Assembly: GCA_036346355.1 (NCBI GenBank) | Contig: CM070590.1 | Location: forward strand, 42,937,749 to 43,001,748 | DNA: 64,000 nt | DNA from: Rhipidocladum racemiflorum | Lineage: Eukaryota > Streptophyta > Magnoliopsida > Poales > Poaceae | Direction of reading: 5' to 3' | Part shown: piece by piece, positions 11,856 to 23,421 of the stretch | Position numbering within the stretch: position 1 is the first letter of the stretch | Layout of the letters: the number at the start of each line of letters is the position of its first letter | Position numbers and translations under genes: made by a program | Notes under the pieces: generated by a model | Databases searched by the model: none | Told to the model about the DNA's origin: nothing | What the model saw: the letters and a program-made list of their open reading frames with translations, nothing else

Positions 11856-14800
11856 TGTCGGGACCCGAATTTGCAAATCCGGACCCTCTGTGTATTCAAC
11901 ACTAGTCCAGGAACGCGCTAGTGCACACAGTCTCAACATTGGTAAATATCACAATCATACCACTCGGTACTAATAAAGTACTTTAATTAGATAATCAAAC
12001 TGGTTGCTCGACCTTAGGGTCAAGTTACAAATATACGCCTCGCGGGGCGGAACTTAATAAAAGAGAAATTATAGCAGCGGAAAAAGTGAAATAACATCGT
12101 GGCGCCATCCAGTATACCACAGGCAAATGACTGGGCTCGCTCCCTAGTTAGACGGTTCCTCCTGGAACTCGTCCTCCAAAGCTGGCGTAGTCTCCTCTTC
12201 AACTGGTGTTGTGTTACGGCAAGGGTGAGTACTTGGTACTCAGCAAATCATGCACAGAATGCAGGCTAATATACTACATGCATGGCTTAGTACAAAGGAA
12301 TAGCTCAGGGTACATTTGCAGTAAAGAGCATTTGACAAGTATCATAAGTAGATTCGAAAGCAGTAGAAACAAGTATAAGGTAAATAACTTTTCCAGAAGT
12401 CAATAAACATCTTTTCCAATCCTGATACACATTTCCATCAACATCATTATTAAACCAACCCAGCCTTTAAAGTCCAAGTTATTTTCAAGAAAGTCTATCC
12501 CTTGACTGTAATTCCTGAGCGATGTCCAATACCGCGGACACGGCTATTCGAATAGATTGTACACTCTGCAGAGGTTATGCACTTTACCCACAGGATACAG
12601 CCAAACACCACAAAGGCGAGAGCCCGTAACAAAGTCTTTCGGAAACTTCTAACAGCACAAGTGGGCCTCCCCGGTTATTGCACACTAACCCTTCCCTTAT
12701 CGAAGGCAAAGTTTAGGCCAATTAACCGTTAGATGGGTACCTGGCCACAGCCCCGGTACGCTCCCCCGTACAACTTACACAAAGGGTGTAGTTGACAACC
12801 TGAGGTCCCATAGGTGCGTTATTAGTAAATTAATCAACTAGGTCCGTCCCATTACGGACATGTGGTTGCACGCTTGACTCAATTCAAAGGCTTGCAAGGT
12901 TAAGTCCTTAGGGTGACCAGGGCAAGACTACCCGAAGAACCAAACCAACATTCCCGGTGCCACAACGGGCCCACCCTGATCAATCTTGCCACATGCCCCG
13001 GTCAAAAGCCATTTGTAAAATCCCCCAGTTGATTACCATGCACCACGTGCCATCAACATCACATGATACTTTCCAAAACAGGTTCAATATATCATTAAGT
13101 CAATATTAACGTTTGATTGTCCAAAATCATGTCATGAGCACGTAGCAGGTCTAAGCAGCATACTACAACGTTCTAAAATCCCCTGTTGGCAATTTGATAA
13201 TGTCCAACTCGTAATCCACAACTAGGGTGACAAGGGGGTCATGGCACATATTTAATTTAACCAAGGTGTCATACAGCAATTTGGCATTTATCTAATTACC
13301 CATAATTAAGTAAAGCATTTTCTAATTTAAACTAGCATGCAATAATTAAATCAAAATAGGTTTCAAAGTGGGATCAATATGGTCAAAGCACAACTTGCCT
13401 TCAAAAAGTACTTGCTCTTGGTCCTGAGCTGGCTCCTGAGTCAACACCTCTCCTTCGAATCCTTCCGGCACTTCAACGTCTACTCGTAAAGCGTGCAAAT
13501 AGCAAATAATAAATAAACAGTAGACAAAAAGTGTCCAAACATCCAAATAAAGTTCATGAACAGAGAGAACATAATTTTATAAATTTTTTGAAACTGGAAT
13601 CGTCAAATTCGGGGTTTAAATGCAAAAGATACAAGCATTTAAAGTTTTAAATAAGCAATTAAATAATATTACAGAGAAAAACTTTAGTCCAAAACTTAAA
13701 TAAAATTCATCATTAGGTATATCTCAATTTTATACAAATTTAGAAATTTGAATCACTCAAATCGGAGTTAAAATGCAAAAGTTATAAGCGTTTGAAGTTT
13801 GAAACAAATTCTGAAATCAATATTTCGAATTAATAAACAATTTTCTTTTTCGGAAATTAATTATTGGATCAGCAAGGACACGTGGCGGCCTCTGATTGGA
13901 CGGCTGACGTCACCCGGTCCACGGGCTCAGTCCACGGCTCGCTCGGGTCCACCGTGGACTCGGTCCACGGCTCACGTGATACTGACAGGTGGGACCCTCG
14001 AGTGTGACGTCATCGGCCGGCGTCGGCGAGGACTCGGCCGCTGGCGGCGGGTGGGACCCGCGGTAGCGTCATCGGCCAGCGTCACCGCACAGCTGGGGTG
14101 GTCGCTGACATGCGGGCCCGTCTTGGCGTCCGCAGTGCGGATCTGGTGAGCCGTGACATGCGGGCCCAGCGTCGGCCGACGCAGCGTGCGTGGCCGCTGG
14201 CCGACCACGGCGGTCGGCCTTCCTGGGCCAGCGTGGCACGATCTCGGCCATTGATTTGAAGATCAACGGCCCAGATTAGATCGGCTTTCACGCGTTTGGG
14301 TTAGCAGCGTTTGATTCGAACCGTTGGATCTAGATCCAGCGGTCAAAATTGATCTGGGTTTTGGATCGGAATCTCACCGGCGGGTGGCGTGCTGTCGGCC
14401 CATGCGATGGAGATCCGACGGTCCCACGGAACTTCGGGTCGGCGATAGCGGCAGCGAGCTAGCTGGCCGAGCGGGGGCCACGGCGACCAACGGCAGCGGC
14501 GTTGCGGGGCTCCTCCGGCGTGAAGACTTGCACTCGAATGCGTCTTGGCGTGAGGAACTCAGATCTGGGCTCAACGGGCGGCCGAGGGCAGCGGATACGG
14601 CAAACGGCAAGAAGGCGCGGCGGAGACCTTAACCAACTACGGCGAGCGATTGCGGCTAGGCGGCGGCGGCTAGGGCTCGGTGAGTTGGGGCAAAAGGTGC
14701 GCACGGCAAAGGGCTTCAACGGGGAGGCAACGGGGCATTAAATAGTGCCTCGACGTGCGCGAAATCCGCGAAACCCTAACCGAACTCGGCGACGACGTGG

Positions 14801-15355
14801 CGGAGGAGTCCGACCCGGACTCGGGCGGAGACGAAGACGGGCAGCTGTCCACGTGGTGCGATCAGCGGCCACGATGGCGCGGGCGAGATCGGATCCGGAC
14901 CGGATCCGGTCGGATCGGTGCGGCTCAACGTGGGCCGTTGGATCTTGATCCAATGGTCCCGCGCGATTAGGTTAGAACGCGGTTCGGTCGAGTCAGCTGG
15001 CTCAGGTCTGACTCGAGCTCGAGTCTGACTTGGGCTTGGTCGGATGAACAGTGACCAACTCGGTTTCTAATTCCAGCGATTAAATATTCAAAATAATTTC
15101 CAGAAATTCATTTAATTCAAGAAAAATAGCAAAATACTCAGAAAAATTCTGGAAAATATTTTGGAACATTTTGGACTTAGATAAAATATTTCCAACAAAA
15201 TTTTATTTGCAAAGTTAAATTCTTTAATTATTTCAAAATAGAATAAATTCAAATAAACTCCAAATAAATCCAAATAAATTCCAGAAAATTCCAAAAATTC
15301 ACCAAAGTGCCAAATCACATATGAATTTATAAAAGCAAAATTTTTGGGTGTTACA
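11856..15355 (-). mobile_element. Solo LTR C (3.5 kb, same family as D and E)
   Basis: On the plus strand it begins TGTCGGGACC and ends GGTGTTACA, flanked on both sides by GATGC. It matches the LTRs of D (41521-44933) and E (60202-63603) end to end but has no internal region, so it is a solo LTR left by LTR-LTR recombination. Sense is minus, judged from D and E. It holds three CCGTTGGATC/CCGTTGAT-type palindromes (14246-14271, 14321-14342, 14934-14957), a GC-rich centre (13870-15050) and an AT-rich 3' edge in plus orientation (15070-15340). Open frames in the GC-rich centre are not genes. Confidence 0.95.
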
Positions 15356-16268
15356 GATGCTACCGGGCAGGCCCGACTTGGGGTCAGGCCGCCTGACACG
15401 CGGGCCCGGGCGGTAGTGACCGCGAGGGAGAGAGAGAGAGGGAGGCGACTGGCGGGTGGGGCTGGCTTGTCAATGGGGAGAGAGACGGCGAAGCCGGGCG
15501 AGCGGAGCCGGCGGCTTGAGGGCGAAGCAGGGCGCCGGGGTTGGGGGAGAAGAAGGGGATCTCGCGAATTAGGGCACGGGGGCGCACGGGCTTGGGGGAA
15601 AAGAGAGGAGAGCTCACCCTGGAGCTAGGGCACGGCTCAAGGGCGGCCGGAAGTGAAGAAGAAGCTCGCGGGGTGGCTACGGGAGAGCGCGGGAGGGCGT
15701 GAGAGAGAGGGGAAATGAGAGAGGAGGAGGGGGCGAGCTCGAAGAGCAAGAAATCGGAGCCAGAGGGGGCTTAAATAGCCGGGAGGGGTCGGCGAGGTCG
15801 CCGGCTTGATGATTGCAGAGGAGACTTGAGCAGGGCTGAGGCGATGGGACGGGGTGAGCGTCGCGGGGCTCGGGGCGGGGCAGCGTGAGCAGCTGCGGGA
15901 GGCGGAGTGCCCTACGGGGCTAGGGCGGTGAGAGACAATGGCGCGACCTTGCCAGCGAAAAAGCCATGGCGACTGCTCCTCGAGGAAGAGGAACAGAGCG
16001 AGGTGGCTACGGCGAAGCGGCCTTGAGCGCAGTAGAGGCGGCAATGCGGCGGCTCGAGCGTCAGGAGGCGGCAGCGAGCGGCGCAAGGAGCGAAGGGAGT
16101 CGGGTTTGCCCAAAAAGGAAAGCGCCCGAGCGGCGAAACCTTCCAGAAATGGCAAGTTTTCTAAATTCAACCAAATAAATTCAAAAAAAATCCAAAAAAA
16201 TTCAGAAAAATTATAAAATGCAAATAAAGTCTAAATTAAATCTATTTTGAGAATTTTGGGGTATTTCA
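15356..16268 (-). repeat. Element B 5' LTR, second part
   Basis: Continues the LTR from the duplicated GATGC and matches 3060-4001, with GA-rich tracts at 15425-15500 and the same GGTATTTCA end. ATAAT follows at 16269-16273, closing element B. Confidence 0.93.
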
Positions 16269-16831
16269 ATAATCATCCTTAGAACAGTACCTAGACCAAC
16301 CCCAAGGATTCCCTTGGCCATACCTTCGACCGACGCACGAAAACTGAATGGATCTCCTCCCGATTCGCTCCTCGCTCCTCGCTCCTTGCTCCTCGCTCCA
16401 ATGGATGGATCCTCGAGGTGCAGGGGTGGGGAGGCTACCCTAGGGAAGCAAGGGGTGGAGGAGAGGTGGTGGAGAGGTGGAGAGGCAAGGGGGCATTGGG
16501 GAGAGGAGATGGGGAAGGAGGCGCAAGGGATTGTGGGGGTGGCGGCTAGGGCAACCATGGGGGGGCGCACAAACCAGGAAAGGGGAGGGGCTGGCGCATG
16601 GGAGTCCTTGTGCTGTCCTACTCCCCCTCATGGGCCAAACCAACCCTTCCTCGGCCCAAGTGGGGTTCCCCCCAAGGCCCAATTCACCCTGGAGAGGCCC
16701 AAACTCCCGAAAACAACCCGGAACGCGACCAAAATTCAAACCGTAAATTTTAAAACTTCTATTTCACATTTGATAATGTCAAAATCTCTAATTTCACATT
16801 TTATAAAGTCTCGACATTCCGTAGTGTCACA
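16269..16831 (-). mobile_element. LTR A, second part (5' end of the LTR)
   Basis: Resumes LTR A after the ATAAT duplication. On the minus strand it starts TGTGACACTACGG, like LTR I at 34934, and contains the GAGGAGC short repeats (16366-16405) and 'ggtactgttctaagg' block seen in G and H. It is inserted in the copia gag fragment that follows. Confidence 0.87.
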
Positions 16832-17054
16832 GAAACCATACCAAATGGGGCCTAAGAACGGCTCCCACAAAGAGTGTGTTGGCATACTGATAGGCCTTCT
16901 CCCTTTCAGGGGTTGGTTCCATATCCTCTGGTTTTCCATTCGACACACAGAACACATTCATAGCTGTAAGCCATAAAGTGACCCTTATTTGCCATCTCTT
17001 GAAGTACACATAGGTGAATTTTTCTGGCCTCAGTGCCTCGGCAAAGCCATCCAT
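16832..17054 (-). pseudogene. Ty1-copia gag N-terminus, truncated by LTR A
   Basis: A 74-codon start (MDGFAEALRPEKFTYVYFKR) followed by WQIRVTLWLTAMNVF matches the N-terminal gag motif of plant copia elements (KRWQ, then WLT). It ends at the LTR A boundary, so the rest of the element should lie left of the window. The ORF stays open upstream to 17531, but that part (with LLFIYNLLVPYASRVCSCYL) has no gag character and is probably leader read by chance. Confidence 0.7.
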
Positions 17055-17523
17055 TGATAAACTTAAGTGCCTATAATCAGGTTTTTGGATTGATAGAAAT
17101 AAGGATACCTTGAAGTTTAATTTAATCCAGGAATAAATCATGAATAACATCCGATAGATGATTGGTAACAAATAACAGGAGCATACCCTAGATGCATATG
17201 GAACCAGCAGATTATAAATAAACAGTAGAAACATCATAGCAAGTACGTACTGTTCGTGTGTAGAGGAAGTAGTAGCCGTTGCAATACGCACAACGTTGAA
17301 GACAAAAGTGCGTTGATGCCGAGTGCAACATCGAGCAGCAGCGGCCGAATGTGGATGAAGATGAGCCATGATGAAGATCTTGGAGCAGTCGCGCCAAGCA
17401 CTTCCCAAAAACCTGATTTGCCCTCTCCTGGTGCAAGAACTCAAGGACGAATAGTTCCGAAGACCTGCTTTCCCGTTCGCTGGTGCACACCGGCGTTCGG
17501 AATGGAGTAGATTAGAAGATAGC
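17055..17523 (-). other. Probable 5' leader of the copia element
   Basis: Sits directly upstream, on the minus strand, of the copia gag start and ends where LTR K begins (TGTAACATCC at 17524). No PBS is visible, so the LTR edge was presumably displaced to the other side of K, near 30.6-31.2 kb. Confidence 0.5.
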
Positions 17524-20500
17524 TGTAACATCCTGGAATTTGTAATTAAAATTAATTAGGATTAACTAAGCTTATTTAAGCTAATTGTGTGCTTGTTTGT
17601 GTGTTGAGTGCTATTGGATCTTAATTTGGCTTTTAGTCTGGTTTTGGTTGCGTCGGTCTTTCATCGTTCGAGTAGTTTCGACTGATTTTGGCCCGAAACT
17701 CCATGTTTAGAAGCCGGTCAAAATCTTCCGAAATACGTTGGAACCTAAGTCCTAAACCCTTCCTTTGAGGTCCCGAAATTCTTCCCTTAAGTTTCCTGAG
17801 GTTAAACCCGAGGATTGGAGAAAAGTTTACGAAGAAACTAGGAGTTTTCTTTGTAGGAGCAGTGATCTGCCCGGCCAGGGCAGTCTTGCGATCAGGCGAC
17901 ACTACCGCTCGGCGAGGAGTAATCGCCGGCTGAGTCGTGTGGGCAGGGGTTGGAGCGGCCGTCGCTGCCCGTTGCCCGGCCACCTCAGCTGTCTTCTCGA
18001 TCCTTCCTCTCTTCTAAAGCCCAGCCGGTTCCCTCTCACCTCACTCACTCACCCCTCACTCTCCCTCACACTTCCTCACTCTCTCCCACTCTCCCGTGCT
18101 TTCTCTCCCTAACCCTACCGTTCTCTCCCTCTCCCTCCACTGATCCCTCTCTCCCTCTCACTTCTTGATGGTTGTGGAGCTCAAGGAGTAGCAAGAGGTC
18201 AAGCCGCGAGACGTGGAGGATCTTCCTCAAGTCTTGGAGCAGCCTCAAGACCGGAGGAATCGAGTTCCAGTTTGATCCCCGAGGTTTTGAGCTAAACCCT
18301 AAGCCCCCCTCTCTTCTCTATTAGTTTCTCTTTTGGTTTATCCTTGAAACCCTAACCCTAGAGGTGCATCATCGCGTTTTGGAGTTGCTAGACCTAGGTT
18401 GGACTCAGTAGATTTAGTTAGCGCGGACGATTTGATCTGAAAACCCTAATCGGCTCTCTGTAGGATTTATTCGCCCAAAAGTCGTTTTCCAGAATTTTTG
18501 GAGTTCCTTTGAACCCTAACTTCGAAAAGTCAAGAAATTGACCTTCGAATATATCTAACGTTGTCTAAGTTCGATTCTTGTGAAAAGATTTGAGTTTGAA
18601 CTCAATCCGGATTTAGTTCCAATTGAGGGTTTTGAGTTCGAATGGTTCGATCGTCGTGCGAAGAGTTTTTGAGTGCGAGTTAGACCCTGTGGAACCCTTA
18701 CGTGCAAAAAGAATTAATACATTAGTCGCAAATCCTTCATTTTGATTCGATTTGCGAAAAGTGCATTATAGAGCTTCTTGGTGCGTATTCGAGTTTCGAA
18801 GCTCCAAAAATCCCGAGAGTGACTCGTTTTGGTTCTTGGTGCCCTATCGGTTCTAGTTCTGGAAAAAGGTCGATTCGAAAATCCTCATTCATAGTTTATC
18901 TGATTTGTTCGAAAGCGGAGTCAAATTCTCGAGTTTTGGAGTTTTCCTTGAACCTTGGCTCCAAAATCCGAGGATATGACTCTAGAATATATCCGATGTC
19001 GTAAGAAGTCGACTCTCGCGGAAAAAATCAAGTTTGAACTTGATTTGGATCGAAAGTCGAATTCTAACGGTAATTAGGGTTATCGAGTTCGAAAAAGTGG
19101 AAATTAGGTTAAACGAACTCGAAACTTGGTGTGACCTGCATGGATAGGTCTCTGGCATCACTAGAAACCTAACTATGCGAACGTCACGAAGTTTCGAATC
19201 CGTTTGCGCGAAATCCCATTTTGCGAAACCCTAATTTCTCCGTGAGGCCGGCACTACCGACGTTATGGGGCCGGTACTGCTGCCCAAGCGGCACTACCGT
19301 AACCACAACGCCGGTAGTTTTTTTTTTCCGGTGAGCTTCTCCTTTCGAGCTCTGGAAATCCGGCACTACCGCCCTCCCTGGCGATGCTCGCCGGTAGCTG
19401 TACTACCGCTGCGTGTTTAACGCCGGTACTTTTTCGAGCGCCCTTTTGGGTCGTCGACGCCCGGCACTACCGGGCCCGTTGCCGTCTGCCGGGCTTGAAG
19501 CGGCACTAGGGTTATACCGGCAGATGCGCGGACTCACTGATCGATTTAGGTATCCTTTAGTCCCCTTTTCTCCGTTGTTTCTCTGATTGGTTTAGTTGTT
19601 CTTTTTGCTTCTTAATTCTCTTAATTGATTCTTGTTCGCCCTGTTTGTTCTGAGTTTGATCGTTTTGTTGTCGTTTTGTTTTCGCTCGTTCGCGTAGACG
19701 TTGACGCGGTGGTGGGCGCCTGCGCAATTCTCGATCTCTTTCCCGGAAGTGTAATCAGTACAAAGCAAACAGGCAAGCACCTCCTTTGACCATATTGATC
19801 CGATAATGGTAAATTTATTTTGAATTGCCAAAACTATTATGCATGCTTAAGAATTGGTACAAACGATAAATTGTGGGCATTGGTAGTTAAACCTGGAATG
19901 AATGGTTTTCCACGATTATCAGTTACACTGTGATCCTTGTTAATCCCTAGGATAATGGTAGACACCGTACTAAGTGTCAACTTTGCTTATATGTCTAATA
20001 AATGCATACGCTTAGCCCAGCGCCAGTATAATTGATTGTTAATCGGTGGACTCAATCAATCAAAATCTTCTGGAAAATCAAGTAGGATTTGAAATGGTAG
20101 TTTTGGTGGAAAAAGCTATGTTGATAAAAAGAGAAAAAGGAAAAAGGTGAAAGGTGGTTTTATGCCGGACGGACGGGTGGAGGTCTCGTCTATGCAAACC
20201 TAAGGACCGAACTTGATGGTGTTAACTAAGTCAAATCGTACAACCACATGTGTTAGTATGGGATGACCTGAACATAGTACAGGAGTGAGTGACTGGTCTT
20301 GCGCCATGGTAGGTCGAAGTAGTTGGACAGTCACCGACGTGCTGGCGCTGTCTAAGGGTCTCCCTCACCTCGCACAGGTGTTGGAGTATACCGTCCCAAT
20401 ACGGTACCATTACAACGGTGAAGGCCTTGCTATGGGTTGTGAGGCGATGGACGGTAATCGTAAACCATCGCAAAAGTTGTATTTGTTTTTGTGTGTGGGG

Positions 20501-21192
20501 CTGATCACCCGCCATAGCAAGGGGTGCACTTCACCAGGGCTGACGCAAGACTAGAAACTCGCAAGTGGAATAGTTCCGTCACAGTCTAGCAAAACGGGTG
20601 CGTTTTGTATCGCGTGGCATGGTTGACATGAGTGCTAGAGTATTTCATGTGGGTAAAGTGTACAATCTCCGAAGAGAATAAATCTAATCGATTAGCCGTG
20701 CTCACGGTCACGAGCAGCTCGGGTAATTATTGTCAAGTATAGTATTTTAGATTTCCTTTTGAAAATGGTTTTGAAACTGGAAATCCTTTTGGGCTGAGTT
20801 GGATGAAATTTTGGTGGTGAATTGGTTTGAATCAATGTGACTTGAGGAATTGCTGGATGGTGATTTGAATAATTTCAGTGAGATGTTTCTCGGATTGATT
20901 GGTGGTTAGAATCGGAAGGTGATGAATGTGGATACTAAATGAATTATACAATTATGTACTGAATTACATTCTTCATCAAATGCATTTGTAACTTGTGCAG
21001 TGTTTTGAATCAATTAGTCTATTGCAAATAAATTCAGCTTTATGCAACTCTAAACTAGATTAGTAACCTTTTATTATTTAACCTGCATCCTTATTATACA
21101 TGCAAACACTAAAGTCTTGCAAGTACATACGTGTACTCACCGTTTGCTTTAAAATTGATTATCAAGCTCAGAAGGTAGAGTCAGGAGTGAAG
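17524..21192 (+). mobile_element. LTR K, first part
   Basis: Starts TGTAACATCC like an LTR edge and runs without protein-coding homology to the insertion point of element G. It contains a pyrimidine-rich tract (18000-18170, CTCACTCTCCCT-like), a cluster of GGCACTACCG motifs (19248-19510), and at 20648-20712 the block shared with B and C/D/E. Near 21130 'tgtactcacc' resembles a motif before the AT-rich end of C/D/E. The length suggests a Tekay-like long LTR. Whether it is a solo LTR or part of a larger element cannot be told. The base run before it (ATAGC) was not found convincingly on the far side. Confidence 0.6.
19248..19510 (+). repeat. Cluster of GGCACTACCG / GCCGGTAGT motifs
   Basis: Within 260 bases, CGGCACTACCG occurs at 19249, 19289, 19361 and 19461, and the reverse-type GCCGGTA at about 19271, 19310, 19390 and 19422. 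Plus and minus versions alternate, so short inverted repeats are frequent. CG and CHG sites are dense. Confidence 0.7.
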
Positions 21193-23410
21193 TGTGACAC
21201 CTCGGAGTGTCGTATCCTTAATTTTTGAGCATGATAAGGTTAAATACAGTATGAGATGTGGAAATAAGGTTAAGATCATAAGGATCGGGGGTTAATAACG
21301 TTTCCGGGCCGTTTCCGGGCCGTTTTCGGGGTTTTGGGCCTTCCCGGGGGAGTTTTGGGCCTTGGTGGGCTTTGGTGGGATGGATTAGGACTCCGTAACG
21401 GACTAGGATTGGGTTGAGGGCTGTTACAGGGGCTCCCCTGCCCCCTTGCGCCCCATCTCAGCCCCTTGCGCCCCACCTCCTCTTGCGCCCCTCTCCTCCC
21501 TCCCCTCCCTAAGCCCTAGCCCCCATAACCGTGCGCATCCCCCTCCCTTTCCTCCACCTCCACACCACCTCCCCTCCACCCCTTGCTGCCCTAGGGTGGT
21601 CTCCCCACCCCTGCACCTCGCGGAGTCATCCCGTGGAGCGAGGAGCGAGGAGCAAGGAGCGAGGAGCGAGGAACGTGGAGCGAGGAGCGATTCGCGAGGA
21701 GATTCGCGGAGATTGATTGGAGTTTTGGCGCTTGGGCAAAGGTATGATCTTGGGGATCCTTGGGGATGATCTAGGTACTGTTATTAGGGTGTTTATCAAG
21801 TTTTTAGATCAATTGGAGGCGCTGGTTTGAAGTAATTTGGGTTAGATCTAAACTTGTCCACGTTTCTGTTTTCGGGCAGATTGAGCAGTCGAACTAGGGT
21901 TCGAGTTTCCGTCGACTTAGAATCCGAATCAGACCGTACGGACTTCTAGGAAGTTGTAGATAATTTAATTATCTTTCCGTGGACGTAAAGCACGTTAATT
22001 TCCGATCAGCCGTTTGAAAGTTATGGCTGTTTTACCGAGCGCCTAAAAATCTGTGACGTAACTGGAACAGATTGTGGTAATCTGTAGATTAAACAATTTT
22101 AGAGTCCGAATCAGTCTTTCCTATAACTAGAAAAAGTTGGGAAATTTCCTAAGCTTCGCGACGGTGTACTCGTTTATTCGATTTGGAGTCCCAGAACTCA
22201 AGTTATGCCTTTTGCAAGGCTGCTGTTCCGCCGGGACAGAACCTCTGTTTTTAGGTTTTGCGAGTAGTTGGCAATGTCGGGTTAGATGGGGCGTGTGTAC
22301 TGTTTTGAGGTTATGATTGTGAGTGTGTGATGCCTATGTGCAGGTGGTGTGACCCGGGAGTTCCCTCTTCTTCCCGCCAATCCGTTGCACGTGGTTGAGG
22401 CAAGTGTGTTGTGATGGATAGCAAGTTGTAGGTTGCATGTTGAAATTAGATGGAATTGCCTACATGATATATGTCCACTTGCCATGTTTTAATGATTGAT
22501 ATGATATGATGAGCATGTTTAACATATTATGATGCCATGTGTTAATATGTGAATTGAATATGATATTTGGCATGGTTGCATGCATGTCATGAGATAGGGC
22601 GAGGCGGTGAGAAAGTCTTAACTAGTCCGGCAAGGTCGGTGAGAAAGTTATGACTAGTCCGAACACCATTGAGTAAGTCCTATGTCGTGATTCCATCCAC
22701 GTGGTGTTTGGAAGCGAGTAGGCACCCTCCATCTTCGGGATGGAAGGGAGGAAAGGAGTGCACACCGACGGGTGTGTACTTCCCATACCGGTATGAGGTT
22801 CCAGAGGGTCAGGAGCAATGCATTACATCGCATACAAATTGATGATGATATTGATAAGTATTCATGAATGAGATGTTATACATGATGAAAGATGTTATTG
22901 ACTTGTTGTTATGCTTGTTGTCCATTGCAGTATGCTTCTTGAGTTTTCGAACTCACCCTTGTGTTTTCTTGTTGTTTTAGGTACCATAAGAGCGGCATGC
23001 GGAAAGGGGAATAGTCACACGCTCACACGTTGCTTCACCTTAATGTTTCCCCAAGTCAATTCATTTAGTTGGATAATAAATTGCGTGTGATGGCCTTTAA
23101 ATTAAGTCTTAGCTTGGTTAATGAGAGTTCTATTGTTTGTTTGACACTTGGAACCTTAAGAGCTTAATGTTAGTCTCTTATTGTCATTAAGACTTTATTT
23201 ATTGCTGTTTTAGATGTTTCTCTTATTGCCATATAATGCTATATTGTTGCTGTTCCTTAAGTTCATGATAAAAACAAAGGAGGTGCTGCCGAAATCTCGG
23301 TTTTTAGCCTTTGCACCTTTGCTGGAATTTTGATGTTAAATGTGGTATTTAGATGTTGTTTAGCTTATGTTTGGTAACATTCGAGGCATAGTAAATGCCG
23401 GGTGTTCTGA
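21193..23410 (+). repeat. Element G 5' LTR
   Basis: Matches 27940-30144. The 3' edge (GGTGTTCTGA) is changed from the expected GGTGTTACA. It contains GAGGAGC short repeats at 21630-21715, the hairpin GTGCACACC/GGTGTGTAC at 22758-22779, and the block GGAGGTGCTGCCGAAAT at about 23279-23297. Confidence 0.93.
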
Positions 23411-23421
23411 TTGGTATCGAG
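23411..23421 (+). promoter_or_regulatory. Element G primer binding site, degenerate iMet type
   Basis: TTGGTATCGAGC follows the LTR; relative to the usual TGGTATCAGAGC two bases are missing. The same short form is present in element F (minus strand, just left of 56624), so it may be a family feature and not random damage. Confidence 0.75.

Larger units (their letters stand above)
1071..16268 (-). mobile_element. Element B: Ty3/gypsy chromovirus (Tekay-like), defective, with nested solo LTR C
   Basis: A full-length LTR element is seen with two LTRs starting TGTGACGGACC and ending GGTATTTCA on the plus strand. Both sides carry a 5-bp target duplication, ATAAT (1066-1070 and 16269-16273). Reading on the minus strand, the order is 5' LTR, iMet-type PBS, extra ORF, gag, protease, RT, RNase H, integrase, chromodomain-like tail, PPT, 3' LTR. 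Without the C insertion it is about 11.7 kb. The two LTRs differ by roughly 3 percent over the first 0.7 kb by eye, so the insertion is old compared with G. Each coding segment carries stops, so it cannot encode its own proteins. The target was LTR A. Confidence 0.95.

Noticed and set aside
13799..14149. 116-codon plus frame as a host exon
   Set aside because: Lies inside solo LTR C, bounded by TSD; D and E do not keep the frame.
17055..17531. N-terminal extension of the copia gag frame
   Set aside because: Hydrophobic, Cys-rich and unlike gag; the leader is open by chance.
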